From Saccoglossus kowalevskii (lineage: Eukaryota > Hemichordata > Enteropneusta > Harrimaniidae): a stretch of 64,000 nucleotides of DNA. Numbering within the stretch: the first letter of the stretch is position 1; every line of letters begins with the position of its first letter. The position numbers and the translations under genes were made by a program. Positions 54,101 through 57,100 of this stretch are shown piece after piece. The notes beneath the pieces were generated by a model. It searched no databases and had not been told where the DNA came from. It saw only the letters and a list, made by a program, of their open reading frames with translations. Where the stretch lies: positions 492,586 through 556,585 of the forward strand of contig NW_003137821.1 in assembly GCF_000003605.2 (NCBI RefSeq), in the 5' to 3' direction.

Positions 54101-57100
54101 ATCACATATGTTCTATAGTAAATCATTAGACTATAGGAAAATTGTGTTAATTCAGTTCCTTGACTCCAAGAAAAACATGACATTCTCTATATCCTTTAGT
54201 TGCTCATAAGGCACATAACCTGCTGGTCCCCCTAAGTTTAATATCAAATCTTTACTCATGCCCGATTGGGAAATAATGCATATCCAAATTTAGGCTACCT
54301 GTTACCCCTAACCGCCTCAGCATACAACCACTCATAACAAGAGCATGTTAATTTAAGTACCATGCCAATTACAAATTTACTTCAGAATCAGTACTATAAT
54401 TAATTAATTCTAAAAACAATTCAGAACAATTGCAGCTTTTCTAGGTGTTGTATGTTACAGAAAATTGAATTTTGAATTACCAAAATGGTCTTACTGCCTT
54501 TTCACATGCATGGGAAATGGTTTCTCCATCAAAATTGTAATTTGTGCAAAAAAAATGTTGAGCAAGACAACAGTGAATTTTTTAAAATCTCGTATTTTTA
54601 GTGACATGAAATTAACCTCATCTCATTTGTATCCATATGCATTTAGTACCGGATATTGTCCGCAAGAAGATGCTCTTGACGGTCTGATGACCGGTGTGGA
54701 ACACATTTATTGCTATGCAAGAATCAGAGGGATCCAGGAATCACAAGTTAAACAGGTTGCAAAGTGGGCACTGGGGAAGATGCGACTCTCTGACGCTGGC
54801 AACAAGCTGGTTAAGAACTACAGTGGAGGAATGAAACGAAAACTATCAACTGCCATTTCTCTTATTGGGAAACCTGACGTTATTCTAATGGTAATGAACA
54901 TACATAATTTACATAACGACACAACGTAGCGCTAGATCACATGTGAACACTAAAACATAAATGATTATATATTGTGAATTACTTTATTTTAGCTGAAATT
55001 AATGTTTGCAGTAAAGACATATTGGCTGTTTTGTATGAATTTTATGAGTTGAATATAAAATATAGGAAAATAGATAATTTCACAGGTTCATCCCTTTAGC
55101 TAAAATAGCAAAAATATTGCATTGAGACAAAATTGATTGGCATCAAATGTGTATAGAACATTATTAAGCATGGAAATACCCCAAAAATACTTTCGCATTT
55201 ATTAAATCCCACAGTGTTTGACGTCACTATGATACTATGACCTTTGTTTGTCCTGATTTAGCGTTTGATTTTGTGCATAATGTGAAATCTTGCATTGAAT
55301 GGTAAAATGGTCTATAATCTCCCAAATGAATGATGTTAACATGTTTGTTGATTTTAGACTTGCGCAAACCCCTCCTACTACAACAATGCTCAACAATAGA
55401 GGCCCATGGCACCAATGTTGTACCTTGTAACTGAAGTGTATGATCAGCATTAAGTGGTTAACATCTGGTACTTACAGTACATGTATCATCAACATAACTA
55501 GAACTACTGAATGAACACAGTAGAATATCTGTATTAATCATGTATATATCAATTGCATTAAATAGGATGAGCCCACCACTGGCATGGATCCAAAATCGAG
55601 ACGAACTGTCTGGGCCAATGTCCTAAGTGTGATCAGAGATGGCAGATCAGTTGTCTACACTTCTCACAGGTAAATAGAACACTTTTAAATACAGAGATTT
55701 TTTTAAACAAGGGAACAGGGGCGCATGCCATGGTCATGCGCCCCCTTACCATGGGGAGCAGATCCTCTGGCAACCATAAAATTCTGATTGACCAGGGATC
55801 ACAGGTGCCACAGTCTTCAACTGTGACCTGTCTGATAGTAATTTTGGCCCCAAGGAAGCCATGGAATGCGCCATCTAACTTTGAATTATCAAAAACTCCA
55901 CACCCTGGTAGGGAGAACCCTATCTCCCTCACTTGGTGGCGCCGCTGAATTGCAGTGCTCCCTCTTGCAGATTTTTTCTAGAAAAACCCTGGAAATACGT
56001 ACCTGATAAAATTGAGCCTTTTATAAAACACTGCTTATCATTGCATTAATTTCAATGTTGTTTATATTGTTTACAACAAAAATGTGTCAAAATTAAATGT
56101 TAGAATTTGATACTGGAAATAGGAGTTAGTATTAAGGTTTTTTTTCTAACTATATTAAAAGATGTGTTTCACTTTTGTGTGGAATACCTGACCTTGCATC
56201 TTGTGTGTGCCACAAGGTCCATATAGCTCTGTCTCACTGATATAACTATGTGTGTGTATGCCTGTTTTGTCTGTTGTTTTGTGTTATAAGATCAAAGATT
56301 TTCCTGCAACTTGTTGATTTTTTTGTGTATGATGTTATTTCTACTACATTAACTTAAAGGAAGGGATATAACATATTCTGTATGATATCATTATCCATTC
56401 TATACAACATCGGATTACTGTAAAATACTTTATTTTAGCTGGAATTAATTTTTGTGTGTAATTTATTTTCACTGATTTCTGACGAGTTGAATGTAAAATA
56501 TAGGAAAAAAAGTATATTCACTGAATTCTATTTTCACTGAATCATTCCTTTTGCGGAAATTAATTTCAAGCGAAAATAATTTTACATTATTACTGATAAT
56601 ATCAATGATTGTTTGTCCTACAGCATGGAGGAATGTGAAGCACTTTGTACAAGACTAGCCATCATGGTAAACGGAAGGTTCAAATGTCTGGGAAGTCCCC
56701 AACATGTCAAGAATAAATACGGACAAGGTTACATGCTTACAGTAAAAGTTGGCGGTGAGAGCCCCGACCTCATACCTGCAAGGAATTTCCTGTCTACCTC
56801 CATCCCTGGCGCTGTTTTGAAGGTAAGATACAAAATGTCAAATTTCTAGAAATCTAGATAGATAATATTACCAGAATAGTGCGCACATATCATCAACAAA
56901 GCGGTTTTCCCAAAATGGAGACTATCTTCAAATTGAGAGAATTCACCAGATCGTAGTCTTGTCGGTTAGGAGACCATCACGAGATCAGAAGACAACCAAT
57001 TAATCCACAAGTTATCAAGTCTATACGCACTTAGAAGACACTTCACTCATCTTAAGAGTGGGTTATCAATGTTCAAAAAGTGAAGGCATGTATAAATGCA

